A program made the translations under genes and the position numbers. A DNA stretch of 64,000 nucleotides. Origin: Calothrix sp. PCC 7103. GTDB lineage: Bacteria; Cyanobacteriota; Cyanobacteriia; Cyanobacteriales; Nostocaceae. Below are positions 17,797-25,992 of this stretch, one piece after another (position 1 is the stretch's first letter; every line of letters starts with the position of its first letter). The notes beneath the pieces were generated by a model that did no database searches, had not been told where the DNA came from, and was given only the letters and a program-made list of their open reading frames with translations. The stretch spans positions 6,187,646 to 6,251,645 of the forward strand of contig NZ_KB217478.1 in NCBI RefSeq assembly GCF_000331305.1, written 5' to 3'.

Positions 17797-19593
17797 ATGT
17801 TTTATAAATTGCTTTTAAAAAGTCTTACTCAGCGATTTTACATTTGTTTATACCTTGTTGCGATAGCTGTAATTAATTCAGTACAACCACTGAAGGCACA
17901 GGTAATAAGTCCAGAGAATTTACCAGGTAGACAGCAAAATCCAGATTTCCCGCGTCCAGAGATAAAGCCACCATCTAATAGACCTTTGCCCGAACCAACG
18001 GCGCCACCACAGTTGCCACCTCCCGACCAATTGTTACCAGGCAGCGACGTAAATCCACCGACAGTACCCGAACAAAATCAGCCTGGGGATATCCCGCAGA
18101 CAATAAAAGTAACAAAATTTAACGTGACTGGTAGTACTGTATTCAGCGCAAAAGATTTTGATGAAATTACAAAAAACTATAGAAACCGTTCAATTACAAT
18201 TGCCGAGCTATTTCAGGTTCGCTCAGAAATTACAAAGTATTACGTTGACAGGGGTTATATTACGAGTGGAGCATATATACCACCACAAAAGCTTAAGGAT
18301 GGGGTAGTTGAAATTCGAGTTATTGAAGGTTCGTTGGAAGAAATTAAGGTAAACGGTACACGCAGACTCAATGCTGGTTATATACGAAGTCGTTTAGAAA
18401 TAGCCACTAAAAAACCTTTAAACAGAGAACGTTTGCTAGAAGCGTTGCAAGTTCTACAGTTGAACCCGTTAATTCAAAATCTTTCTGCGGAACTAGCTGC
18501 GGGTACTCGTCCTGGCGTTAGTACGCTTGCATTAGATGTGCGCGAAGCTAAGACATTTAACGCGCAGTTTACTATTGATAATGGACGTTCACCAAGTGTA
18601 GGTAGTTTTAGGCGCCAGGTGCAATTAAGCGAAGCAAACCTTTTAGGATGGGGTGATAGTTTAAGCGCAGGGTATACGAATACCGACGGTAGCAACTCTT
18701 TTGATTTTAACTATACAGTCCCAATTAATCCTCGCAACGGCACTTTTGCTTTTAGTTACGGAACATCTGACAACAACGTTATCGAACGTCCCTTTAACAC
18801 ACTTGATATTGAATCTTATTCTAAATATTACGAAGTTACACTACGTCAACCCATAATTCAAAAACCAAACCGTGAGTTAGCAGTAGGACTTGCGCTAACT
18901 CGACGCGAAAGTCAAGCTAGCTTATTAAATGACGAACCGGGTGGTCCAATTCCATTTCCTGCCGTTGGCGCCGACGCTAATGGTAGAACTAGTGTAACAG
19001 CATTACGGTTTATTCAAGAATGGACGCAACGTGATAGCCAGCAAGTATTTGCCGCACGTTCGCAATTTAGTGTTGGACTTGATGCACTTAATTCTACAAC
19101 TAACGCCGATTCTCCAGATAGTAGGTTTTATGCATGGAGAGGACAAGCACAGTGGGTAAGGTTACTTGCTCCTGATACTTTATTACTTTTACGTGGTGAC
19201 TTACAGTTTGCAGACAGACCACTTGTTGCACTCGAACAATTTGGTAATGGTGGACAACAAAGTGTTAGAGGATATCGTCAAGACGCACTACTTACTGACA
19301 ACGGATTTTTTGCTAGTGCAGAAATTCGCTTACCAATATGGCGCCAGCGTCAGTCACAATCAGTATTACAAGTAGTACCCTTTATTGATGTCGGTACATC
19401 ATGGAATAAAGGTGATACTCCAAATCCCGAAACAAGTACTTTAGTATCAACAGGTTTAGGATTACGATTACAGTTGGGTAGCCAGTTAAATGCACAAATA
19501 GACTGGGGTATTCCTTTAGTATCTATAGACTCGAGGAAAAACACGTGGCAAGAAAATGGTATTTATTTCTCCGTTATTTACAATCCATTTTGA
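17797..19593 (+). CDS. TpsB/ShlB-type two-partner secretion porin
   Basis: Outer-membrane transporter that exports a TpsA exoprotein. The frame is open from a TTG at 17701, but the ATG at 17797 starts a clean signal peptide (MFYKLLLKSLTQRFYICLYL, ending LKAQ), so that start is preferred (598 residues). A proline-rich linker (residues 35-95) precedes two POTRA domains (about 100-250; IKVTKFNVTGSTVFS, GYITSGAYIPPQ, VVEIRVIEGSLEEI). The rest is a 16-strand-type barrel with the family motif GQQSVRGYRQDALLTDNGFF, and the last residue is Phe, as expected of BAM substrates. TpsA candidates lie at 25993 and 51086. The next gene overlaps its 3' end. Confidence 0.94.
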   Translation: MFYKLLLKSLTQRFYICLYLVAIAVINSVQPLKAQVISPENLPGRQQNPDFPRPEIKPPSNRPLPEPTAPPQLPPPDQLLPGSDVNPPTVPEQNQPGDIPQTIKVTKFNVTGSTVFSAKDFDEITKNYRNRSITIAELFQVRSEITKYYVDRGYITSGAYIPPQKLKDGVVEIRVIEGSLEEIKVNGTRRLNAGYIRSRLEIATKKPLNRERLLEALQVLQLNPLIQNLSAELAAGTRPGVSTLALDVREAKTFNAQFTIDNGRSPSVGSFRRQVQLSEANLLGWGDSLSAGYTNTDGSNSFDFNYTVPINPRNGTFAFSYGTSDNNVIERPFNTLDIESYSKYYEVTLRQPIIQKPNRELAVGLALTRRESQASLLNDEPGGPIPFPAVGADANGRTSVTALRFIQEWTQRDSQQVFAARSQFSVGLDALNSTTNADSPDSRFYAWRGQAQWVRLLAPDTLLLLRGDLQFADRPLVALEQFGNGGQQSVRGYRQDALLTDNGFFASAEIRLPIWRQRQSQSVLQVVPFIDVGTSWNKGDTPNPETSTLVSTGLGLRLQLGSQLNAQIDWGIPLVSIDSRKNTWQENGIYFSVIYNPF

Positions 19594-20599
19594 AATTCAG
19601 TGGAACTCAACTCCCCTTATTAAGGGGGACTTTAAGATATTTTGTCCCCCCCTTATTAAGGGTTAGGGGGGATTTAATTTTATTATGTTTGTTAACGTTT
19701 GCACTACCAAGTCTTGCAAACCCTCATTATGCACAAAATATTACCACAATAACTCAAAACCAAAAATCTCAAACCGACCAAGGTAAACTATTATATGATG
19801 CCGGCAGATATTCAGAAGCCGTGCAAATATTACAGCAAGCAGTACAAGAATATCAAAAAAAAGGTGATGCTTTAAAACAAGCTGCCACCTTGGGTAACTT
19901 ATCTTTAGCATATCAGCAGCTTGGTAATTGGAAGTTGGCATCTGAAGCACTTACAACTAGTTTGCGTTTACAAGGAGCAGAACCAGCTAATAAAAATTTA
20001 TTGGCCCAAACTTTAATTATACAAGGGAACCTATTATATTCTACAGGGCAAACTAATGCATCGCTCTCGACTTGGGAACAAGCAGAAAAAGTATTTGAGA
20101 AAGCAGGTAATAAATATGGCAGTTTGAAAGCGCGTGTTTACCAAGCACAGTCACTAAAAATATTGGGTTACTATTATAATGCGGTTAAACTTCTCAAAGA
20201 AGTAAATGCAGCATTTTACTCACAACCAGATTCTATAGAGAAATTAGCGGGTTTGCGTTCGCTAGGTGATGCTTTGCAACTAGTTGGAGATTTAGAGAAA
20301 TCACGCATAATTTTAGAACAAAGTTTAAAAGTTGCTCGTGGTTTAAATAATAATACTGAAATTGGCAAAAGTTTATTTAGTTTAGGAAATCATGCACTTT
20401 CAGAGCGAAAATTACAGCAAGCTATTGAATATTACAAACAAACCTTTGATATATCTCCATCACCGCAAATTAAAGTCGAAGCATTACTTAATCATGTAAG
20501 TTTATTAATACAAGCTAAAAAATATACAGAAGCTACAAGCTTAATTTCTGTAATTGAACCACTACTTCAACAACTTCCACCAAGTCGCACAGCTATTTA
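19545..20599 (+). pseudogene. CHAT-TPR protein, 5' part (split by IS)
   Basis: N-terminal 351 codons of a CHAT-TPR gene interrupted at codon 352. The ATG at 19545 overlaps tpsB by 49 bp. Residues 14-40 are encoded by an inserted palindromic repeat, after which a hydrophobic signal segment (LILLCLLTFALPSLANPHYA) leads into TPR repeats such as GKLLYDAGRYSEAVQILQQA and ATLGNLSLAYQQLGNWKLAS. Joining bases 19545-20599 to 22296-23895 gives 2655 bp, exactly 885 codons, and a continuous PSRTAIYTRINFAER. The break is therefore a simple IS insertion. CHAT-TPR proteins are caspase-like peptidases, and in cyanobacteria they often follow TpsB genes. Confidence 0.9.
19612..19671. repeat. CCCCTTATTAAGGGG palindromic repeat
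   Basis: Two copies of a CCTTATTAAGG-centred palindrome flank 'gactttaagatattttgt'. The unit sits between tpsB and the CHAT gene and lies within the CHAT reading frame, where it codes LLRGTLRYF and PLLRVRG. Its placement ahead of the signal segment suggests that the repeat displaced the native start. Confidence 0.6.
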
Positions 20600-22289
20600 G
20601 GGTTTGCTGAAAAAGACAGAAAACCTAGTACTCTCGGATTATCAGACCACAGAGATATATCCAGGTGCAAGAAAAGAAGGTAGAATTACCCAAAATCCTT
20701 GCATCTGCGTGAATAGCACAAAAGTGCTTGTTAGTAGCCATGTACCGAAAACAAGAGCAGCCTATCATCTCAGTAGAAAACTTTGAGCTTCCAGCCGGGA
20801 GGAAGTTATCAGAAGATAATCGTTGGGTAATTATGGCTTCTTTCGTACCTTGGACAGAATTTGAAGAGGAATATTCTTCTTATTTCTCTTTAGATATGGG
20901 GGCGCCAGCAAAGCCGTTTCGGATAGCGCTAGGTGCATTAATCATCAAAGAAAAATTAGGCATAAGTGACAGAGAAACAGTTGAACAAATCAAGGAAAAC
21001 CCCTATCTACAGTACTTTATAGGAATGTCATCCTATGGTAATGAGGTGCCATTTGATGCATCAATGTTAGTCTACTTTAGAGAAAGAATCAGTGCAGAAT
21101 TAGTCAATAAAGTTAATCAAGAAATGGTTAAGAAGATGTTAGAGGCTGCATCTGAAGAATTAACTGAAAAAAAAACAGAAGAAGAAAAAGAGGGTAACAC
21201 TCCAAAAAATCGTGGAAAGCTAATATTAGATGCGACTTGTGCGCCTGGGGATATCAGCTATCCGACAGATTTAGAGTTATTAAATCAAGCCCGAAAACAA
21301 ACAGAACGAATAATAGACTTACTTTATGAACAAATAAGGGGAACATTAGAGAAAAAGCCAAGAACTTATAGAGAAAAAGCCAGAAAAGACTATTTAGAAG
21401 TAGCTAAAAAACGTCATGCGTCCCAAAAAGATAAAAGAAAAGCGATAAAAAAACAACTCCAATATATTAAAAGAAACCTATTTCATATTGACCAGCTAAT
21501 GAGTTCAGGAGCAACTCTCGAAAATTTAACTAATAGACAGTATAAGATGTTGCTTGTCGCTGAGGAAATATATCGCCAACAACTATGGTTGTATGAAAAT
21601 AAAAAACAGAGTATTGATGACCGCATTGTTAGTTTAACTCAACCGCACATCCGCCCAATTGTCCGAGGTAAAGCAGGTAAAACTGTGGAATTTGGCGCTA
21701 AATTATCGGCTAGTTACTTTGATGGATACGTATTTTTAGACCATGTTAGTTGGGATAATTTTAATGAATCAGGAGATTTAAAAGCACAAGTTGAAGCATA
21801 TAAAAATTATACTGGTTATTATCCGGAATCCGTTCATGTGGATAAAATTTATCGAACAAGGGAGAACCGAGCTTGGTGCAAAGAAAGAGGTATTGTAATG
21901 AGTGGGCCAGCGTTAGGGAGACCAAAGGCTAATGTTAGTAAAGAAGAAAAGAAGCAAGCTTTGGAATCTGAGAGAATTCGTAACTCTATTGAAGGAAAAT
22001 TTGGACAGGGTAAAAGAAGATTTAGCCTTAATCGAGTCATGGCCAAACTGCCTCATACTTCTCTAACTGCAATTGCTATTACTTTTTTAGTAATGAACCT
22101 TTCTACTCACCTGTCACGGGTTTTTTATGCGTTTTTATGTCTATTTTTCAAAAATAGGTCTTTTTTAGAGTTTAAAACAACAGAAACCTATAGTTTAGCA
22201 ATTGATAGATAATAAAAACTTATTTTTGATTTTGCTTGAATAACTGGTCAACCCTCAAGATTGCTTTTTCAGACTTTTTCAGCAAGCCC
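20600..22289 (+). mobile_element. 1690-bp IS with TANNTA target, copy 1
   Basis: The left end GGGTTTGCTGAAAAAG (20600 onward) and the complement of the right end, GGGCTTGCTGAAAAAG (ending 22289), are 16-bp terminal inverted repeats with one mismatch. TATTTA is duplicated at 20594-20599 and 22290-22295. One transposase gene fills the element. Excision of the IS with one TATTTA restores the CHAT frame. Halves of a second copy lie at 34945-36009 and 40623-41262. It has one GGCGCC site. The DDE transposase with a DUF772-like N-terminus points to the IS5/IS1182-type superfamily; the exact family needs ISfinder. Confidence 0.93.
20740..22212 (+). CDS. IS transposase (DUF772/DDE type)
   Basis: Transposase of the IS at 20600-22289. 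The likely start is ATG 20740 (MYRKQEQP), although TTG 20728 is in frame. The N-terminal domain (residues 30-125) carries the pattern MGAPAKPFRIALGALIIKEK followed by YLQYFIGMSS. The catalytic fold begins at GKLILDATCAP, where the first Asp fits the DDE triad. A long Lys/Arg-rich coiled insertion (about residues 185-265) follows; then FGAKLSASYFDGYVFLDHVS, YPESVHVDKIYRTRENRAWC with a candidate second Asp, and ESERIRNSIEGKFGQGKRRF with the candidate Glu. The frame appears intact, so this copy could be active. Confidence 0.9.
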   Translation: MYRKQEQPIISVENFELPAGRKLSEDNRWVIMASFVPWTEFEEEYSSYFSLDMGAPAKPFRIALGALIIKEKLGISDRETVEQIKENPYLQYFIGMSSYGNEVPFDASMLVYFRERISAELVNKVNQEMVKKMLEAASEELTEKKTEEEKEGNTPKNRGKLILDATCAPGDISYPTDLELLNQARKQTERIIDLLYEQIRGTLEKKPRTYREKARKDYLEVAKKRHASQKDKRKAIKKQLQYIKRNLFHIDQLMSSGATLENLTNRQYKMLLVAEEIYRQQLWLYENKKQSIDDRIVSLTQPHIRPIVRGKAGKTVEFGAKLSASYFDGYVFLDHVSWDNFNESGDLKAQVEAYKNYTGYYPESVHVDKIYRTRENRAWCKERGIVMSGPALGRPKANVSKEEKKQALESERIRNSIEGKFGQGKRRFSLNRVMAKLPHTSLTAIAITFLVMNLSTHLSRVFYAFLCLFFKNRSFLEFKTTETYSLAIDR

Positions 22290-23895
22290 TATTTACACGC
22301 GAATTAACTTTGCAGAACGTTTAATGCAAATAGACCGTAATATGCAGCATCCTTATGCTGTACTTGCGACTGCTATTCAAATTGCGCGCGATATTAATGA
22401 TAATCATGCATATGCATACGCATTAAGTGAGATGGGAGAGTTGTATGAAAAAACGCGACAGTATCCAGAAGCGCTAAAATTAACGCAAAAGGCTTTGGTA
22501 ATAGCGCAAGCAGAAAATGTAGATGATATGATTACGTATCAATTACAGTGGCAGCTTGGTCGATTGTTACGTACACGAAAAGATATTAAAGGCGCCATTG
22601 CGTCATATGATGCAGCAGTACAAATACTATCAAAACTTCGCAGTGACTTAGTAGCGGTGAATACTGATGTACAGTTTAGTTTCAAGGAGAGCGTAGAACC
22701 AGTATATCGTCAATTGGTCGCACTACTTCTAGAATCGCAAGCTCCAGGGCGCCCAGACCCAAAAGTTCTTGATAAAGCACGTCAGCATATCGAAGCTTTG
22801 CAACTTGCCGAACTCGATAACTTTTTTAAAGAAGCTTGTTTACAAGGCAAAAAAGTTGTCTTAGATAAAGTTGTAGATAAAGAGAATCCAAATACAGCTA
22901 TACTTTATCCGATTATTCTTGCTGACACACTCCAAGTTATAGTCAAAATTCCCAATCAACAGTTAAAACTTTACACAACTAAAATAAGTCAAGCTGAAGT
23001 AGAGACAACAGTTGCCCAACTCAGACACGATTTAATTGACCCTTCAGCAACTGAAAGCTTAAAAATTCAATCGCAAAAGCTTTATACATGGCTAGTTAAA
23101 GAGTTAGAACCGAATTTGGCGCCTAATGGTGTTAATACTCTTGTATTTATTCCTGATACTGTATTGGGTAGCATACCATTCTCAGCGCTCTTTGATGGAA
23201 AAAATTACTTGATTGAAAAATATGCAATTGCAATGAATGCGGGGTTACAGCTTTTAGACTCTCAACCATTGCCAAGACAAAAGCTAAATGCTTTAACTGC
23301 TGGTTTAATCGAACCCCCACATCCATATAAAGAATTTGCTTCCTTACCTGGAATAAAATTAGAGTTCGAGCAAATTAACCAAGCTGGGATTAAAACCAAA
23401 ACATTGCTGAATCAGCAGTTTACAAGTAAACAATTAGACAATTTAGTTCAGGATACACCTTTTAACATTGTTCATCTTGCCACTCACGGTCAATTTAGTT
23501 CGCGTGTCGAAGATACGTTTATTTTGGCAGCTGATGGACCCATTAACGTCCGTCAATTCGATAATATATTGCGTAGTCGTAATCAAACCCAACAAGAAGC
23601 TTTGCATTTGCTTGTTTTAAGCGCTTGCCAAACTGCCGAAGGTGATAAACGTGCTGCACTTGGTTTAGCTGGAGTCGCTATTAAAGCAGGTGCCCGTAGT
23701 ACACTTGCTTCATTATGGCAAATCGAAGATGAACCAACAGCAATATTTGTAGGTGAGTTTTACCGCAAGTTGAAAGACGCAAAACTTAGTAGAGCAACTG
23801 CACTACAACAAGCACAGTTAAAACTTCTCAACCATCCTAATTACAAGGCGCCAACCCATTGGGCAGCATATGTATTAATAGGTAATTGGTTGTAA
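22290..23895 (+). pseudogene. CHAT-TPR protein, 3' part
   Basis: Continuation of the split CHAT-TPR gene. TPR repeats persist (YALSEMGELYEKTRQYPEAL, WQLGRLLRTRKDIKGAIASY), followed by the C-terminal CHAT domain with both catalytic positions: His in FNIVHLATHGQFSS and Cys in LLVLSACQTAEGD, plus ALGLAGVAIKAGARS and VGEFYRKL. The domain is complete to VLIGNWL, so the gene was whole before the IS arrived. Without a start it is probably not translated unless the IS supplies one. It belongs to the secretion neighbourhood, where such a protease-like factor might process or regulate the exported adhesin. Confidence 0.9.
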
Positions 23896-23928
23896 TTTTA
23901 CCACAGGCGTCCTCGATAGTAAGTAGGG

Positions 23929-24480
23929 CTATGACTCACATACAACACTACTAATAGATTTAGTCGAAAGTCCCATTTTTTTGAGCAAACGATTAATATG
24001 ACGGTCGCTGACTTTAATGCCAAATTCTTGAGCAAGATGCTTACTTAAGCATAGTGCTGTCCAACACCCAAATGCATACCCGTATTCGCGCGGACTATGT
24101 TTTACAAGTTCTTGCAAACGTTCTAAAAACTGATTGTTGACAGTTTTAGGTCTACCAATTGGTTGTGAATTCCATTTTTGCGCTAAACCAGATTCTGCAA
24201 TGATAATCCAATAACGTGCCATTTCTTGCGAACAACCAACAATTCCACAGATTTGACTCTGAGATTTACCAGCGTCTGCTAGTAGCATTATCTCAATTCG
24301 ACAACGATATTCTCGCTGCAAATTTGTCTGTAAATACTTGACCAGAGTTTTATGCTGAATAGGTGTTAGCAACTTACCTTTATGCTGGTTTATCTCATCA
24401 TAAACCTGGTTGTAGCTCAAATTATTTGACATAATATTACGCAAAAATTGTGTATTCAGCACTTTAGTGCTTTCTTTCAA
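23929..24480 (-). CDS. Helix-turn-helix protein of IS630-like type
   Basis: A 183-residue protein made of two helix-turn-helix segments: IMLLADAGKSQSQICGIVGC near residue 65, and a winged-helix region with HLAQEFGIKVSDRHINRLLK near residue 150. This is the N-terminal DNA-binding architecture of IS630-type transposases (HTH_29/HTH_32 pattern), but no DDE domain follows and no terminal repeats are seen. It is either a stand-alone DNA-binding protein or a domesticated fragment. The start could be ATG 24480 or the ATG 16 codons later (24430-24432). It lies convergent to the CHAT gene. Confidence 0.6.
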   Translation of the reverse strand: MKESTKVLNTQFLRNIMSNNLSYNQVYDEINQHKGKLLTPIQHKTLVKYLQTNLQREYRCRIEIMLLADAGKSQSQICGIVGCSQEMARYWIIIAESGLAQKWNSQPIGRPKTVNNQFLERLQELVKHSPREYGYAFGCWTALCLSKHLAQEFGIKVSDRHINRLLKKMGLSTKSISSVVCES

Positions 24481-24612
24481 GTACTAATAATCAATGCAAA
24501 TGCCATTAATGGTAAATATTTTTACCACAAAGCCACAGAGAGAAGAGTAAAAAAAGCTTTTTTAAAACAGAAGTATGAGATGTTAACTTCTGCATTTTTT
24601 ATCGGACACCTA

Positions 24613-24648
24613 ATGTTATTTTACTCCGGCGGCGGAGTAAAATAACAT
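24613..24648. terminator. 16-bp perfect hairpin
   Basis: ATGTTATTTTACTCCG (24613-24628) pairs exactly with CGGAGTAAAATAACAT (24633-24648) around a 4-base loop, gcgg. It is one of the strongest hairpins in the window. No T-run follows on either side, so it may be a mobile or repeat palindrome and not a terminator. It lies in the 480-bp gap 24481-24963. Confidence 0.55.
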
Positions 24649-24650
24649 AA

Positions 24651-24791
24651 CTTAGTAAACAATTAGAATTAGCTTTCAAATTAGATGCACAATACATAGC
24701 TGTTGTTTTCCTTAATAAACAGCCGTTTCCAAAAAAACAGGCACACAAACTTAAAACTGACTTAGCCGAAATACTTAACAGTCAAACTTAA
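24651..24791 (+). pseudogene. Fragment of an unidentified coding sequence
   Basis: Right after the hairpin a 46-codon open stretch without a start codon reads LSKQLELAFKLDAQYIAVVF and on to PKKQAHKLKTDLAEILNSQT before TAA. The residue pattern is protein-like (amphipathic, no low complexity). It may be the 3' end of a lost gene. The family is not recognised and support is low. Confidence 0.25.
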
Positions 24792-24963
24792 CTCACAATA
24801 ACACCAGTAGGTTAAGTCAACTTGACAAAACCTTTCAAAGCCTAACACAGTGAGCGCAACAAAAACGGGCATTGAGTAAGAGATTAATCAAAAACCGAGT
24901 TTATCGAATAATGTCACAAAAAAATTATAAAATTACATCTATCTTTAGGTTGAAATAAAATAT

Positions 24964-25551
24964 ATGCGACCAAAATTTGAAGATACGCTAAAATCAGTCT
25001 ATGCCTCATCACGTCAAGAATGGCGCCAATGGCTTAAAGAAAACCACAGTACTTGTATTGGAATTTGGCTTATTTATTACAAAGTTAAAAGCGGTAAAGC
25101 AAGTGTAAAATATAGCGAAGCAGTAAAAGAAGCTTTATGTTTTGGCTGGATTGATAGTAAAGTTAAGTCCTTAGATACTGAACGTTACATGCAAATATTT
25201 ACACCTCGTAAACCTAAAAGCGTTTGGTCAAAGTTAAATAAGCAATATATAGAAGAGCTTACTGAACAAGGTTTAATGACCGAAGCTGGTTTAATTAAAA
25301 TTGAAGCAGCAAAACTCGATGGTTCTTGGACTAGCTTGGATGCTATCGAAGCGTTGATTATTCCCGATGATTTACAATTAGCTTTGCAAGCAAACGAGAT
25401 AGCGTTCGAGAATTTTCAAGCATTTAGCAACACCTCTAAAAAGAATATTCTTTTATGGGTTACATCTGCTAGGCGCCTAGAAACAAGATTAAACCGGATT
25501 CAGCAAATAGTAAACTCAGCAGCACAAAATAAAAATCCTTTATCAAAGTAA
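24964..25551 (+). CDS. YdeI/OmpD-associated family protein
   Basis: A 195-residue soluble protein. The pattern WLKENHSTCIGIWLIYYKVK, YSEAVKEALCFGWIDSKVK, RYMQIFTPRKPKSVWSKLN and IKIEAAKLDGSW is the signature of the YdeI/OmpD-associated (bacteriocin-protection-like) family. The molecular role of this family is not established. The gene stands alone, with 412 bp before it and 441 bp after it. Two GGCGCC sites mark it as long resident. Confidence 0.86.
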   Translation: MRPKFEDTLKSVYASSRQEWRQWLKENHSTCIGIWLIYYKVKSGKASVKYSEAVKEALCFGWIDSKVKSLDTERYMQIFTPRKPKSVWSKLNKQYIEELTEQGLMTEAGLIKIEAAKLDGSWTSLDAIEALIIPDDLQLALQANEIAFENFQAFSNTSKKNILLWVTSARRLETRLNRIQQIVNSAAQNKNPLSK

Positions 25552-25992
25552 ATTTTTCTCTCTATGTCAAGAGTATCTCTGTGGTAAAAATCCTAGTAGC
25601 AGGTAAATATTATTACTTTAATTTTAAAAATTACGTATTAGTCTCCTCCAGGCAAACTGCGTTAACGCAAAAAAAGCGCTATTTCATTGGATAATTTATG
25701 TAATTAGCGAAATTTTTATACAGATGACTGCACAGGCTTTCCGGCCTATGCTACATGTGAACATCATAATAAAATATTATCGTAGAAGCTTCGAGTTCAG
25801 GCGCCTGTCTTTTACCATCCGTACTTAGGAGCCGCTCATTTATCAGCGCTGGTGCCAGTCGCTACTACAAGTAAAGACTGACAATACATTTCGATGCGTC
25901 GCGTTACGTATAAAAAACTAACTAGATTGATGCAAGTGGTACCTATACTTTTAATTGAAGAACAGATTTGCGTGGTATAGGAGATTACAACG
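25552..25992. other. Gene-free leader before tpsA1
   Basis: This 441-bp stretch has no convincing gene. It starts with a dispersed repeat phrase ('tctctgtggtaaaaat') and contains AGGCGCCT at 25799. TAGGAG at 25978-25983 is the ribosome site of the following tpsA gene. No promoter was confidently read. Confidence 0.5.
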
